Assembly (NCBI GenBank): GCA_937944945.1
Contig: CALEBD010000206.1
Span: forward strand, 1 to 26,932
DNA: 26,932 nt
Source of the DNA: an uncultured Clostridium sp.
Lineage (GTDB): Bacteria > Bacillota > Clostridia > Peptostreptococcales > Peptostreptococcaceae
Direction: 5' to 3'
In this document: piece by piece, positions 14,457 through 24,534 of the stretch
How the letters are laid out: each line of letters opens with the position of its first letter
How positions within the stretch are numbered: position 1 is the first letter of the stretch
Made by a program: the position numbers and the translations under genes
The notes under the pieces: model-generated
Seen by the model: only the letters and a program-made list of their open reading frames with translations
Databases searched by the model: none
What the model was told of the DNA's origin: nothing

Positions 14457-17400
14457 CTAATCTCTATAGTCAGAAAATGGGTCATTTGTATCTCTAGTCT
14501 TAGATATATGATATTCTCTAACACTTCTATGCTTTTCTTGGCTTTTCATAACTTTTTCGATTACAGCATCTTGTCCTGTATAAACATCATAAGCATTTAA
14601 ATCTCTGTACTTAGCATAAGCATCACGAGCATAATCTCTTCCTGCTTGTCCTGTCTTATATGCACCAGTCATAGCATTATTAACATGAACCATAGCATTA
14701 GTTAAACCTGTTACATTTGCTATCCAAGGTGATATAGAAGCTAAACTAAATTTACCACCTAAATCAAGTGGATTCCTAAATACATTTAATAAATACTTAA
14801 TCATCATATCTAGAACAGTAACATTAATTATCAACGGTAGTACTATACCGAATGTTGAATCTACTAATGTTGAAGCCAAGATTAGAGTGTAACAATGTGT
14901 TAAATAACCACAGAATATTAAAATAGTTCCTGTTAAATAACCTCGTATTACCTCTTTTCTACTACTCTCCGAAATGAATTTAAAGAGAAGTAAAAGACCT
15001 AAAGCAATGTAAAGTATAGGAATTACATATCTAGTTATATTTAATATAAGGTAAGATACTAATACACTTGCTGAAAATACAGTTCCCCATATTACACCAA
15101 ATGTATCTGCCATATACGCAATAATATCTAAACTCTTATATCTGAATTGCTCTCTATCACTAATATAAGTTGCAGTTAATACATCGTTTAATTTAAACTC
15201 TTCTGCATTTACAAACATAGGATAAATTTGATTACCTTCTAAGAAAGATATATCTGAACCATAACTTCCTAATTGTCTTGATAAACTAACTGTGATATAT
15301 AATGAAGTTATTTTTATAACATTTTCGTCAGACATATATTCAAATCTATCATAATTATTAATCAAGAACTGTTTAGTGTTTCTTGTTGTTTTCTCAATAA
15401 CTTTTTGTAAATAAGCTTCGTCTGCTTTTCCATTTTGAACAATAGTCTTATACCATAAACTATTTCTTCCCATGTCATTAAGATTATTAAACAATGTAGA
15501 TAACCCAAATGTGTCATTAAAATCTCCCATATAAGAAGTAGCCGCATCTTGTATTTCTAAACTATATTGTTCACCTATTAAGTCTGGTTCTTCAGGTTTT
15601 AAGAATGGTATAGATGTTATATAGTTTGTCATTACAAAACTATCTTTTTGTAGTCCACCATAGTTAATGAATTCTCTATTTGCAGGAAATACTACATTAA
15701 ATGCATTTAGTTTATTAACTAAAGCATCAACTACTAAATGATATGGTGTGTAATAATCTATCATAGAACTAGCTGTTTTCTGTGCAGTTAAAGTATAATA
15801 CTGACCTGCACCAACTGGCTTATATTCTCCTGTTATAGGATTATTTACAAATAAATTATCTAGAGAACATTTTAATACATTACCTTCTATATAAATTCCA
15901 CTGTCATAATCTAATATTAAAGGTTCACCTTTTAACATCAGTTCCATTGAGATACCTGCTTCATCTGCAATATCCTGCAAATCATCACTTCCAAATTTAT
16001 ATAGATTAATTGTACTTGTGTTGGTTATTTGATTACCTTTAGAGTCTGTGTTTGCATTGTACGTAGAGTCATAATCTTCCATACGCATCATAAGTGTTAG
16101 GTAACCTAAATCATTTGCTTTATGAGCTGTTAATATATCGAGAGTACCGTTAAATATTGTTGGCAATGCTACTGGAACAACAGCAATAAATGACCAACAT
16201 ATTATTAATGTTAAACCTCCACTTATAACAGTTTGTAGTAAATCATAACTACCTCTCATAAATTTAAATAACAGACCAACTATAATGGCAAGCATTATGA
16301 AGAACATAAATGCTCTACCATAAGAAACAACTGTGCCTAGTATATCAGATTGATAAGCATTTTCAATACCTATTACTCCAGTTATGTCATACAAAGGTTT
16401 TACAAAATCTTGAAGTAAACCTGTCATCATAACTTTGAATCTTGATGAACTATCTGCAACTAATTGCTCATAATCAGTTTGTCTATAATTAACATAACCT
16501 TGTATATTTGTTAAACCATTTAATGATTCTACTATTACACCTTTAGCTATAACATCTTTGTTAAATCTTGTGCTAGGTGTTGTACCTATTTCACCTTCTT
16601 CATCAGCCATACACATAGTATAGAAGTTCTTAGCTATAGCCGCAAGTTGTACAGGTTCTAAGTCTGATGGGTCTTGTAAGAATAATGATATAACACCATT
16701 ATCTCCAGCACCACTTACAACTTTTCTCATATATTTACGGTTTAAACCCCATGTATCTAAATTTGACATCCAATCTAAATTAAATAATTTATCAGATGAA
16801 AAATCATACTTAGCAAATACAAATAGTGAACTTGGTGCTTCATCTATATCATAGATATTACCATCTATAGATAGACTTACTAGATAGTCTTCTATTTTAG
16901 ATATTGTCTTTTCTCCAGTTATAGAAAGAGCCCTTAGTTTCACTGGGTCTGTTGCAGTAAATTCTGAACCGTTAACATCTGTAGTATCATCATCTGGATG
17001 ACCTAGTAAACTAACATCATCTTCCTCTGTCATTAATAAAATCTTACCTTCAGCCTTACCATCTGTTACCCTAAACGTTTTTGTGTTAGATAAGTTTGGA
17101 TAATTTTGCATAAAAGATATAGAATAAGGATAGAATGCTTCGTTGTCTTTATAATAACTAGGGTTTGCACAACCCGGTAGAATTACAGTACCATCTTCCA
17201 ACACTATATCCCCGAATACTGTCATATATAATAATGCTGTATTAGGTTTATATGTGTCTATATTAGAAACATTTTGTAATATATTATTCATTACTATTGT
17301 TCCCATATCCATAGTACTTTTATCATTCCTCTTTGCAACTCCCCATCTAAATACTGGGTCAGATAAAGCGGTCTTATCAGTTATTTCATCAGCCGCATTT

Positions 17401-18734
17401 CCATAATAATCAACTTCGTCTGTAGTATCAGTCTTACTGTCTTTAGAATCTTCAGTATCTGTATCACTATCAGTAGAAGTTGAATCATTCTTATTTACAG
17501 TAAATAAATTGTTGTGTTTATAATAGTAATAAGAATTATCATCTGCTCCTTTAGAAAATTTACCTATTGGTAAAACTAAAACTCCAGACTCTTTCTTCTT
17601 TTCTACACTATCTATAAACTCAGCCAATGTTACTGTTTTAGCTGAACCTGTAGGATTACCCTTTTTATCAGTTGACATGATATACAAAGGTTTCTTATAC
17701 TTTATTGCTTGTTGATAAATAGAATAATACTTATTACTAGTATCATCTGTACTATTGCCTGTTAAAGTATTAAGAGTTTGTATAAACTCTTCACTACCTA
17801 CCTTAGAAGTAAATGGTTGATATATAGAACCTATCGAATAATAAAGATACCAAAGGTCACTAACGTTCTCATAAGTTATACTTTCTCCCTGTGCCTTAAC
17901 ACCCGATAAAAATAACTCTACCAAATCTTTTGTTGTATCGGGGTCACCTGAAGTTATAGCTGATACATCTGATTCTTTTAATTCTTTACCTTTTTGTATT
18001 AATGCTTTATATTTATCATCCTTCACTAATACATATATTTTAGTATTCTCTATATACTCAAAAGCTAATTTACCACCTTGTACTCCATCTTCAGAAATTT
18101 CCTGTGGCATCATTGAATTGAACTTATTTGTAATTTCTGTTGTAGCTGTACAAACATAATACAAATATTTCACTTCTTTTTTATGCAACTTTACAAGTTC
18201 GTCTACATTAGAATTTTCTGTTAATAAACTATCCATATAAGTTGTTAGGTAGTTTTTAATATCTGTTATTAGATTATCGTAAACTACTGAACCATTCTCT
18301 AATGAACCACTTGATAAAGTTATAGCACCATGATTGTCTGTTGCATCTTTATAATATTCATTAAATTGTTTAACTAATGAATCTAATTTACTCACTTCAT
18401 AATTTATGACTTCAGTTGGAAAGTTTATTACTGAAGTTCCACTCTTCTCTAATTTATTGAGTTGTTGTAAGGCATCAACCCAAGTAGCTAACTTAAGTAT
18501 ATTTCTTAAGTTATATAGTATAGAAGAGTTTGAGTCAATTTTCTTTATTTTTATATTATTATAATACTTCAAGTCATTATTAATTGCCTGTTGAATCTCT
18601 TGTGTAGATGTACCATTACCAAAATCATAAGGTGCACCCATAACTTTTATTGGTTCTATGATAATTCCAAATGTTATAGTAAGAGTCAAAAGGAGAACAA
18701 TAAAAACTTGAAATTTACCCTTTACTCTATGCAT
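14457..18734 (-). CDS. VirB6/TrbL-like polytopic membrane protein with giant ectodomain (1425 aa)
   Basis: The signal or anchor helix is at about residues 8-28. A polar, probably extracellular region of nearly 770 residues follows, with an Asp/Ser/Thr-rich linker near 418-442. Next come membrane helices at about 803-825 and 832-858, a second polar domain (about 860-1205), and a cluster of helices between about 1210 and 1310 (WGTVFSASVLVSYLILN, then YVIPILYIALGLLLLF). The tail is basic and cytosolic-looking. A multi-helix core with large soluble domains fits VirB6/TrbL-type channel proteins, known as large fused forms in Gram-positive conjugation systems. GGAGG lies 5 nt before the ATG. The call rests on topology and on the nearby VirB4 and VirB1-like genes, not on a diagnostic motif. 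The N-terminal extension is much larger than in classical VirB6 proteins (about 300 aa). Confidence 0.7.
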   Translation of the reverse strand: MHRVKGKFQVFIVLLLTLTITFGIIIEPIKVMGAPYDFGNGTSTQEIQQAINNDLKYYNNIKIKKIDSNSSILYNLRNILKLATWVDALQQLNKLEKSGTSVINFPTEVINYEVSKLDSLVKQFNEYYKDATDNHGAITLSSGSLENGSVVYDNLITDIKNYLTTYMDSLLTENSNVDELVKLHKKEVKYLYYVCTATTEITNKFNSMMPQEISEDGVQGGKLAFEYIENTKIYVLVKDDKYKALIQKGKELKESDVSAITSGDPDTTKDLVELFLSGVKAQGESITYENVSDLWYLYYSIGSIYQPFTSKVGSEEFIQTLNTLTGNSTDDTSNKYYSIYQQAIKYKKPLYIMSTDKKGNPTGSAKTVTLAEFIDSVEKKKESGVLVLPIGKFSKGADDNSYYYYKHNNLFTVNKNDSTSTDSDTDTEDSKDSKTDTTDEVDYYGNAADEITDKTALSDPVFRWGVAKRNDKSTMDMGTIVMNNILQNVSNIDTYKPNTALLYMTVFGDIVLEDGTVILPGCANPSYYKDNEAFYPYSISFMQNYPNLSNTKTFRVTDGKAEGKILLMTEEDDVSLLGHPDDDTTDVNGSEFTATDPVKLRALSITGEKTISKIEDYLVSLSIDGNIYDIDEAPSSLFVFAKYDFSSDKLFNLDWMSNLDTWGLNRKYMRKVVSGAGDNGVISLFLQDPSDLEPVQLAAIAKNFYTMCMADEEGEIGTTPSTRFNKDVIAKGVIVESLNGLTNIQGYVNYRQTDYEQLVADSSSRFKVMMTGLLQDFVKPLYDITGVIGIENAYQSDILGTVVSYGRAFMFFIMLAIIVGLLFKFMRGSYDLLQTVISGGLTLIICWSFIAVVPVALPTIFNGTLDILTAHKANDLGYLTLMMRMEDYDSTYNANTDSKGNQITNTSTINLYKFGSDDLQDIADEAGISMELMLKGEPLILDYDSGIYIEGNVLKCSLDNLFVNNPITGEYKPVGAGQYYTLTAQKTASSMIDYYTPYHLVVDALVNKLNAFNVVFPANREFINYGGLQKDSFVMTNYITSIPFLKPEEPDLIGEQYSLEIQDAATSYMGDFNDTFGLSTLFNNLNDMGRNSLWYKTIVQNGKADEAYLQKVIEKTTRNTKQFLINNYDRFEYMSDENVIKITSLYITVSLSRQLGSYGSDISFLEGNQIYPMFVNAEEFKLNDVLTATYISDREQFRYKSLDIIAYMADTFGVIWGTVFSASVLVSYLILNITRYVIPILYIALGLLLLFKFISESSRKEVIRGYLTGTILIFCGYLTHCYTLILASTLVDSTFGIVLPLIINVTVLDMMIKYLLNVFRNPLDLGGKFSLASISPWIANVTGLTNAMVHVNNAMTGAYKTGQAGRDYARDAYAKYRDLNAYDVYTGQDAVIEKVMKSQEKHRSVREYHISKTRDTNDPFSDYRD

Positions 18735-18750
18735 TAGAACCTCCTAGATA

Positions 18751-18782
18751 GAAGGGTAGCTATAAAATCATAGCTACCCTTC
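18751..18782 (-). other. Intergenic hairpin, 13-bp perfect stem
   Basis: GAAGGGTAGCTAT / ATAGCTACCCTTC with a 6-nt loop begins 5 nt after the stop of the 362-aa gene and ends just before the AGGAGG of the 1425-aa gene. The minus-strand sequence after it is TATCTAGGAGG, with no U-tract. This is the longest perfect stem seen in the window. A partial terminator or a 3'-end stabilising element are both possible. Confidence 0.55.
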
Positions 18783-18787
18783 ATTTG

Positions 18788-19876
18788 TTATTGACCGAAA
18801 TAATTTTCTCCACCACTACCTGCACTAAATGTTACATGAATATATTCTGTACCTTGATAGTTAGGTAAAATCTCTTGTAATGCTATTACTTGAGTTTGTG
18901 CTGTTCCTGTAGAACTCGCTGAAGTTTTTATACTAACTTTAACTCTATCCCAATCTGAATCAGAATTTAAAGCTACTCCTGTCTTTTCACCTACATTACC
19001 TGAAGTAACATAGCCTGTTGCTATACTTTCAGCACTAGCCGCTAATTGAGCTTTACTTTCTTTATCAGTAGCACCTGACGCAATTAGAGCTTCTTTGTAG
19101 ATTGCTTTAGCTACAGTCTTTTGAAGCTTACCTAAATTTGTACCGTCTTCACCTAATACAAAGCTTGGGTTATCACCCATTTTGAATAATGCATCAACAT
19201 ACTTATCAAGATTTACAGAAACAACATTGTCTGCGGCTGTAGCCATAGCACTAACGATAGTTCCATAAGCTTGACTTAATGTTCCACTAAATCCTGTTGC
19301 AAGAAAGAACATTAATAGGATTGTTGATGGTGCAGTCTTAAGAATATAATTTAACGCATTATCATCTTCCGATAAATTACTAAAACCTGCATTCTGACCA
19401 TAGTCTGAATATTTCTTTACATTAGGTAATAATCCATAGAAGAATGATACAAACGCATCCAAACCACTTCCATGATTTGAATTATAAACATTTTGAAATA
19501 ATGATGGATAACCAAACATTGCTCCATTCATTGAACCTTTAACTTCATCAACATTATTCCAAATATTTTTAGAAGAAAGGTATAATAGAGTGATTACTCT
19601 TGAAAAGAATACCAATGAAATACCTAGTAAACAGAAGAAACTAATTATATAGTTCATTATTTGTCCAAGCCAGTTAAATTGGTATATAACTTCCCAAGAA
19701 CCTTGAAATGCTTTGGTTGAAAAAATCTCTGTCAAATCTGGTCCTTCGGCATAAGCCATTATAGGTACTAATAATACAAACGCAATAACAAATGCGAATA
19801 CTTTAAATAAGGTACTATGCTTTTTAGGTACCTCTCGTACTATATCACTGTGAAAGTGATTTAAAGTAGTTGTCAT
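18788..19876 (-). CDS. Membrane protein (362 aa), probable secretion-apparatus component
   Basis: Hydrophobic segments lie at about residues 22-43, 71-100 and 180-207. The first ends in AYAEGPD, so it could be a cleaved signal. The C-terminal 150 residues are soluble, Ala/Ser/Thr-rich, and end in a glycine-rich tail (SAGSGGENYFGQ). The start has GGAG nine nt upstream and lies 1 nt after the preceding stop. The gene sits between a small membrane protein and the VirB6-like gene, which is where channel components are found in Gram-positive conjugation operons. I do not recognise the family. A hairpin directly follows the stop. Confidence 0.75.
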   Translation of the reverse strand: MTTTLNHFHSDIVREVPKKHSTLFKVFAFVIAFVLLVPIMAYAEGPDLTEIFSTKAFQGSWEVIYQFNWLGQIMNYIISFFCLLGISLVFFSRVITLLYLSSKNIWNNVDEVKGSMNGAMFGYPSLFQNVYNSNHGSGLDAFVSFFYGLLPNVKKYSDYGQNAGFSNLSEDDNALNYILKTAPSTILLMFFLATGFSGTLSQAYGTIVSAMATAADNVVSVNLDKYVDALFKMGDNPSFVLGEDGTNLGKLQKTVAKAIYKEALIASGATDKESKAQLAASAESIATGYVTSGNVGEKTGVALNSDSDWDRVKVSIKTSASSTGTAQTQVIALQEILPNYQGTEYIHVTFSAGSGGENYFGQ

Positions 19877-19877
19877 A

Positions 19878-20195
19878 TTATACCGCTCCTTTCAAAATAA
19901 TTAAAGTGGACAATGTAAATGCAACTACAACAAGAACAGTAAATATGTTATATTTTAAATACTGTCCTTTTGTTTCAGCATAAACATCTACACATGGGTG
20001 TCCAAATACTATTGAAAGAAAGGCTGAACTATCACCTAAATGTACTCTTGCAAATCCTATTAAGAAACATAATAAATAAGCGATAGCTGAAAGGAATACT
20101 GTTACAGATAAATATGACGTAACGCTAGTCATAGCCATGTTGGTTAATATTATATAACCATTTCCAATCGCAATTAATAAAAGTGTAAATAACAT
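19878..20195 (-). CDS. Small polytopic membrane protein (105 aa, about three helices)
   Basis: Hydrophobic stretches lie near residues 1-17, 23-45 and 80-100, with a short polar loop (RVHLGDSSAF) between the second and third; the composition is that of an integral membrane protein. The start is set at the ATG at 20195, nine nt after AGGAGG; a TTG six nt upstream would lengthen it by two residues but sits too close to the Shine-Dalgarno sequence. The stop is followed after 1 nt by the ATG of the next gene. By position it could fill the role of a small VirB2/VirB3-type inner component, but the sequence does not prove this and I recognise no family. Confidence 0.75.
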   Translation of the reverse strand: MLFTLLLIAIGNGYIILTNMAMTSVTSYLSVTVFLSAIAYLLCFLIGFARVHLGDSSAFLSIVFGHPCVDVYAETKGQYLKYNIFTVLVVVAFTLSTLIILKGAV

Positions 20196-20236
20196 ATACA
20201 AATACCTCCTAAATAAATAATTTTATTTTAATTATT

Positions 20237-20274
20237 CATGTAGGTGTATCTGTACTATCAAACACACCTACATG
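20237..20274 (-). other. Intergenic hairpin, 11-bp perfect stem
   Basis: Inverted repeat CATGTAGGTGT / ACACCTACATG with a 16-nt loop lies just after the stop of the 1418-aa gene. On the minus strand it is followed by an A-rich run (AATAATTAAAATAAAATT), not a U-tract, so a classical intrinsic terminator is unlikely. The next ribosome-binding site is about 27 nt further on. It could be an RNA processing or stability element between cistrons. Confidence 0.5.
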
Positions 20275-20277
20275 TGT

Positions 20278-23200
20278 CTAATAGAACATAAATCTAATTA
20301 TTGTACCGCAATTTAAGACTATATAAAATAAGAGGAATAGTCCTAATTCGGCTATGAGTACAATACCTAAATTAGGTGAGGAATTTAAATCCCAAATACC
20401 TAAACTAAATATTTTTACAGGGTCAAATCCTTCTTTACCCGAAACTCCCGAAGGGTTTCTTATGGCTAAAAGAATATTTAAACCAACATGCCCTTTTAAA
20501 ATCATGGTCATTACAAAACACATAACAATTAAGTACATTATAATTGTTAATGCGAAATATTGTAGAATTCCAATTAAATCTCCCTTCATCATAGAATGAT
20601 AAACTTGTTTATATTCATTGAATACATCTCTAAAACCTTCCATTGGTGAAAAGACATTATCGGATAACTCCATAAAGATATCATCTTTTACACCTAAGCC
20701 TAAGTCCTCATTGAAGGCTGAAATACTATCGATATACCCATCAGAATATTTATCAGATGTGTATTTCATTGCATACGTATTTGAAGAATCATCTAATAGA
20801 TAAAAGTTTACATCATTATCTAAGATAATTTTAATACATATACTTTCTCCTCCTGAACTGTACTCAACTTTACTATCTTTGTTACCTAACATAAGCTTAT
20901 CATTTTGAAGGTAAACTGTGTTTGCTAATTCATCCTCAAATTGTAATGAACCTATTCCCGTAGTTGTTATATATGATGAGAATGGCATTGCTCTTCCTGA
21001 AAATAATAACTGCAATCCAGTAAACTTAGCCAGTATAACTCTATTCATAGCTTCTTCATCATTAAAACTATTTACTAGGGAATTTGTCAATTCCGAATCG
21101 TGTATAGGTGCTGACTCTAAACCATAAGTTGTTTTTATAAACTTATAATCTTGAATTATTACTTGAGCACCTGTTGGAATATCAGCATATCTTACAGTTT
21201 CAGCTTGATTATCTATAAGACGTGCCATTAAGGCTGAGTTTAGTCCACTAAAGAAAACATTACCCTGTTCTAAATAAGGACTGCTCTTACGTCTTACAAT
21301 CTCACCGTTCTCAACTGTAAATAAACTTCTATCTAAATAAATATTTTTAAATGCATAAGCTGTTGAACCACTCTTAATTCCAAAAGAATCATCTTTACCA
21401 ACAGTATTATCTTCGGTGTCAAATTTCTTACCTCGTACAACTGAACCGTTTGCGTAATAAAGACTACCATTTGATAAATCTTTTGTACTACCTATAGAAG
21501 ATAAATCAGCATCTTTGTAATCTACTAAAGCTCTATATTCACCTTCTTGTAATTCCAATTCTTTAATAGTCTTTTTGATTTCTTCTCTCAAAATATCTTT
21601 ACCGTTTTCATCAGTAAACTTATACGTGTCACCAGTACTTCTAGTGACCTTACCTGTTATTGGTTCAACATCAGTAAGCGTCCAATATCTATCTACCATT
21701 GTTGTAGGTTTTTGAAGGTAGTAAGTTTTACCACCTAATATAACCTCAGTTCCAGTAGTGACTTCATCAGTAAGACTATCTCTACCGTTAACTTTTAGTT
21801 GTCCTTCTTCATACTTAACCCTTTTATCTTGGTCTATATTTTTAAAGACTGAACCTGTAGGTGTGATAATATACATATTACCAAACACTTTAGAATTATT
21901 CACATCTTCAGCTTTAGCACAATAGAATATACGTCTGCCTGTGATATCTCCTGTACCACTAAATAATTTCTTTTCGAAATCATCTAGACTACCATCCGTA
22001 TATTTATTTAAGTAGCTTTGGGATAATGGTAAGTTTTTAAATAAAGCATCTATGACCGATGATTCATCAGCTGAGGAATCATGAATTAAAACAGAAAGGT
22101 CAGGTTTTAGATAGCCTGAAGTTATATAGTCTATATTTTCAGTACCATATATAAAATTACATAAAGCGTTTGATAATATAATATTATTATCCCACCACTC
22201 TTGTAATTCTCCTTCTGTAGGTCTAGAGAATAAAAACTCTGAAGCATCTTTTACTGATAACTCAGGGTCTTTAAAATAATTCAAAATTATCCTATCATTA
22301 TTTGGTAATGAATAAGCCCAGTCAACCATCACAGTTACCTTTTTACCGTTTACTAGAAAATCTCTTGTAAGACTTGTAACTGCTCTTGTTAACATATTTA
22401 CATTATAATAGTCTGAAGTTTTACTAAAGAAACCAGACTTTATTGCTGAGTTATTCATAACTGTAGCTCTTTCTATTGTACCACCTGTACCTACAACATC
22501 AACCAACTTTTCATTTGGTAAATCTTCTGAAATAAACATTTTACCCGGGTCTATATCAGATAGATAAGCATTGCTCATTAAACCTACAATAACTTCTAGG
22601 TTGTAATAAGTATCTGCTGTATTATCAATGACAATTGGTTTAGCTGTTTTAATAACTTTATTTCCCACCATAGCAGTATTATTATCTTCTAATAAAACTG
22701 CCATTGTACCTGTTGCTCTATTCTTTAAGATTTTGGTGGACATGACCATAAGTTCTCCTAAAGACCTCTCTATTTCTCTAGCAGAAATATAATTAGTAAC
22801 AGTCTTATCGTTACTAACTTGAGTCACAGTCTGTAACTGTGTAGAAGAATCTATTTTTAAATCATAGGTTAATTTGCTGTCTATAAGTGCTAAAGCTTCT
22901 GTATCAGAACTAGCCTTTACAGTAAATGTAACTACCACACCATTATCTGATTTAGAAACATCTGACACTTCATCACCCTTAGTCAACTCAGATATAGTTT
23001 TATTTTTAAATTCTACCTTATCTGGACTCGGAAATAACTTTTTGATTTTATATTCTACAGCTTCATCACTAACTTCTGTAACAGAATCTGTCGTCAAATC
23101 ATCAGGCGAAACTGTATTATCTTTATCTGCTAAATAAATTTCTTTACCCTTGTATAAACTACTTATATTTCCAAATAATTTAAATGATGTAGCTTCTAAC

Positions 23201-24534
23201 ACACTATCATCTGAACTATTTGGGTCAGCAAAATCTGGAGTATAAGTAGTTTTATTTATACTCATATTATTAGAGCTAGGCTCTATTCTTTCTATTGATA
23301 AAGTTTGCGGTTCTATGCTATCGTCTATATCAGTATACAGACTAACATTATTTCTTACGAAACCTTGTTCCATCAAAACTTTATCATCTTCAGACAATGC
23401 ATCTAGGTCTACTTGTACACGATTATTTACATCATGAATTCTGTAGAACAAGTTTAAAACAAAATCTGTGTTTATAGGATTATTAAATCCTGTTACTTCA
23501 TTTAAGTTCTCTTTATTTAAAATTCCTAATGAAAGGAAATATAATACCATATCCTTATCTTCATCTGATAAAGCTGATATATCACTATTGCTAAATAAAT
23601 AATTTATCTCATTTGATTTATCTTTATCATATGATAAATTATTGGGATTAATGAACATATTAACATATCTTAAAGCTTCAAGTTTAGTTAATGATTCATT
23701 TACTAGAAAAGAACATTGATTTCTTTCTAGTGTGAAGTTTTCTGTTTTTGTGTTAAATAATCTAAATATCCCTTTTGCTTTCCATGCTTTACCCAGTTGA
23801 TTATCTAGGTCTACTTTAGATGTATTATAATAGTAAGGTTGTAAACTATTATCCCATTCGGGTAATCTCTTAGCTTGTCCACTTTGAATTGTATTATAAT
23901 CATTAACAAATTCAATATCTTTAAATTCATTAATATCTAATACACCTTTATCTATAAGTTCAACTAAATATAATTCGTGGACATTTGGTGAAATATAAAC
24001 ATTATAATCACCCTCGTCGAAATTATTAATATCATCTGCTTTTCCATCGTTTGGTTTATAATCAGAACTGTCACCTTTTAGTGTAGTTACTTCATTATTC
24101 ACCATTCTCTGTGAACTAGCATTAAATACAAAAGGTCTAGATAAAATAACACCTTCTACTGTCTTATACAATCCCATTAGGAAATCTGTTCTATTAAAGT
24201 TTAGGTCAGTATCTTCTCCGTTATCGATTTCCATACCTTTATCTGAAAATTTTATTTTACTTTCTCTTGAGATAATATTATTCTCTATAAGATAATCGAG
24301 AACTTCATTATTTGATTCTACTATTCCAGAGTTATTTGTAAAAGTTTCGTTAATGTCACTTTTAGTATCTATACTAGATATTATAGATTGACTTTGTGTG
24401 TCAGATAATTTAAAATCTGAATACTGTGAAGTGTTATTCACTATTCTAACACCACTAACTGACGCACCTATCAACGACAGATTTATACTGAATAATAGAA
24501 CTAAACAAACAGTTATTCTTAAATACTTGCTCAT
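20278..24534 (-). CDS. Giant exported protein (1418 aa) with SLH-like repeats and C-terminal membrane anchors
   Basis: The N-terminus is a signal peptide or anchor (about residues 4-26: LRITVCLVLLFSINLSLIGA). A long extracellular region follows, ending in two hydrophobic segments near residues 1325-1350 and 1388-1412. Two stretches, about 76-127 and 285-366, plus a fragment near 185-205, resemble degenerate S-layer-homology repeats: for example FSNSD, then LGIL, then GFNNPINTDFVLNLFYRI, and FNRTDFLMGLYK. SLH domains bind secondary cell-wall polymers, so wall anchoring is plausible. The rest is Ser/Thr/Asn/Asp-rich with beta-rich parts. The ATG overlaps the stop of the preceding gene (ATGA) and has only a weak Shine-Dalgarno sequence, suggesting translational coupling. 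The gene is followed by membrane and VirB-like genes. An envelope-spanning or surface component of the secretion apparatus is my inference; no family was recognised over the full length. Confidence 0.75.
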   Translation of the reverse strand: MSKYLRITVCLVLLFSINLSLIGASVSGVRIVNNTSQYSDFKLSDTQSQSIISSIDTKSDINETFTNNSGIVESNNEVLDYLIENNIISRESKIKFSDKGMEIDNGEDTDLNFNRTDFLMGLYKTVEGVILSRPFVFNASSQRMVNNEVTTLKGDSSDYKPNDGKADDINNFDEGDYNVYISPNVHELYLVELIDKGVLDINEFKDIEFVNDYNTIQSGQAKRLPEWDNSLQPYYYNTSKVDLDNQLGKAWKAKGIFRLFNTKTENFTLERNQCSFLVNESLTKLEALRYVNMFINPNNLSYDKDKSNEINYLFSNSDISALSDEDKDMVLYFLSLGILNKENLNEVTGFNNPINTDFVLNLFYRIHDVNNRVQVDLDALSEDDKVLMEQGFVRNNVSLYTDIDDSIEPQTLSIERIEPSSNNMSINKTTYTPDFADPNSSDDSVLEATSFKLFGNISSLYKGKEIYLADKDNTVSPDDLTTDSVTEVSDEAVEYKIKKLFPSPDKVEFKNKTISELTKGDEVSDVSKSDNGVVVTFTVKASSDTEALALIDSKLTYDLKIDSSTQLQTVTQVSNDKTVTNYISAREIERSLGELMVMSTKILKNRATGTMAVLLEDNNTAMVGNKVIKTAKPIVIDNTADTYYNLEVIVGLMSNAYLSDIDPGKMFISEDLPNEKLVDVVGTGGTIERATVMNNSAIKSGFFSKTSDYYNVNMLTRAVTSLTRDFLVNGKKVTVMVDWAYSLPNNDRIILNYFKDPELSVKDASEFLFSRPTEGELQEWWDNNIILSNALCNFIYGTENIDYITSGYLKPDLSVLIHDSSADESSVIDALFKNLPLSQSYLNKYTDGSLDDFEKKLFSGTGDITGRRIFYCAKAEDVNNSKVFGNMYIITPTGSVFKNIDQDKRVKYEEGQLKVNGRDSLTDEVTTGTEVILGGKTYYLQKPTTMVDRYWTLTDVEPITGKVTRSTGDTYKFTDENGKDILREEIKKTIKELELQEGEYRALVDYKDADLSSIGSTKDLSNGSLYYANGSVVRGKKFDTEDNTVGKDDSFGIKSGSTAYAFKNIYLDRSLFTVENGEIVRRKSSPYLEQGNVFFSGLNSALMARLIDNQAETVRYADIPTGAQVIIQDYKFIKTTYGLESAPIHDSELTNSLVNSFNDEEAMNRVILAKFTGLQLLFSGRAMPFSSYITTTGIGSLQFEDELANTVYLQNDKLMLGNKDSKVEYSSGGESICIKIILDNDVNFYLLDDSSNTYAMKYTSDKYSDGYIDSISAFNEDLGLGVKDDIFMELSDNVFSPMEGFRDVFNEYKQVYHSMMKGDLIGILQYFALTIIMYLIVMCFVMTMILKGHVGLNILLAIRNPSGVSGKEGFDPVKIFSLGIWDLNSSPNLGIVLIAELGLFLLFYIVLNCGTIIRFMFY

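Noticed and set aside
15362..15547. Short minus-strand frame inside the 1425-aa gene
   Set aside because: It is an out-of-frame shadow of the VirB6-like gene with no independent support.
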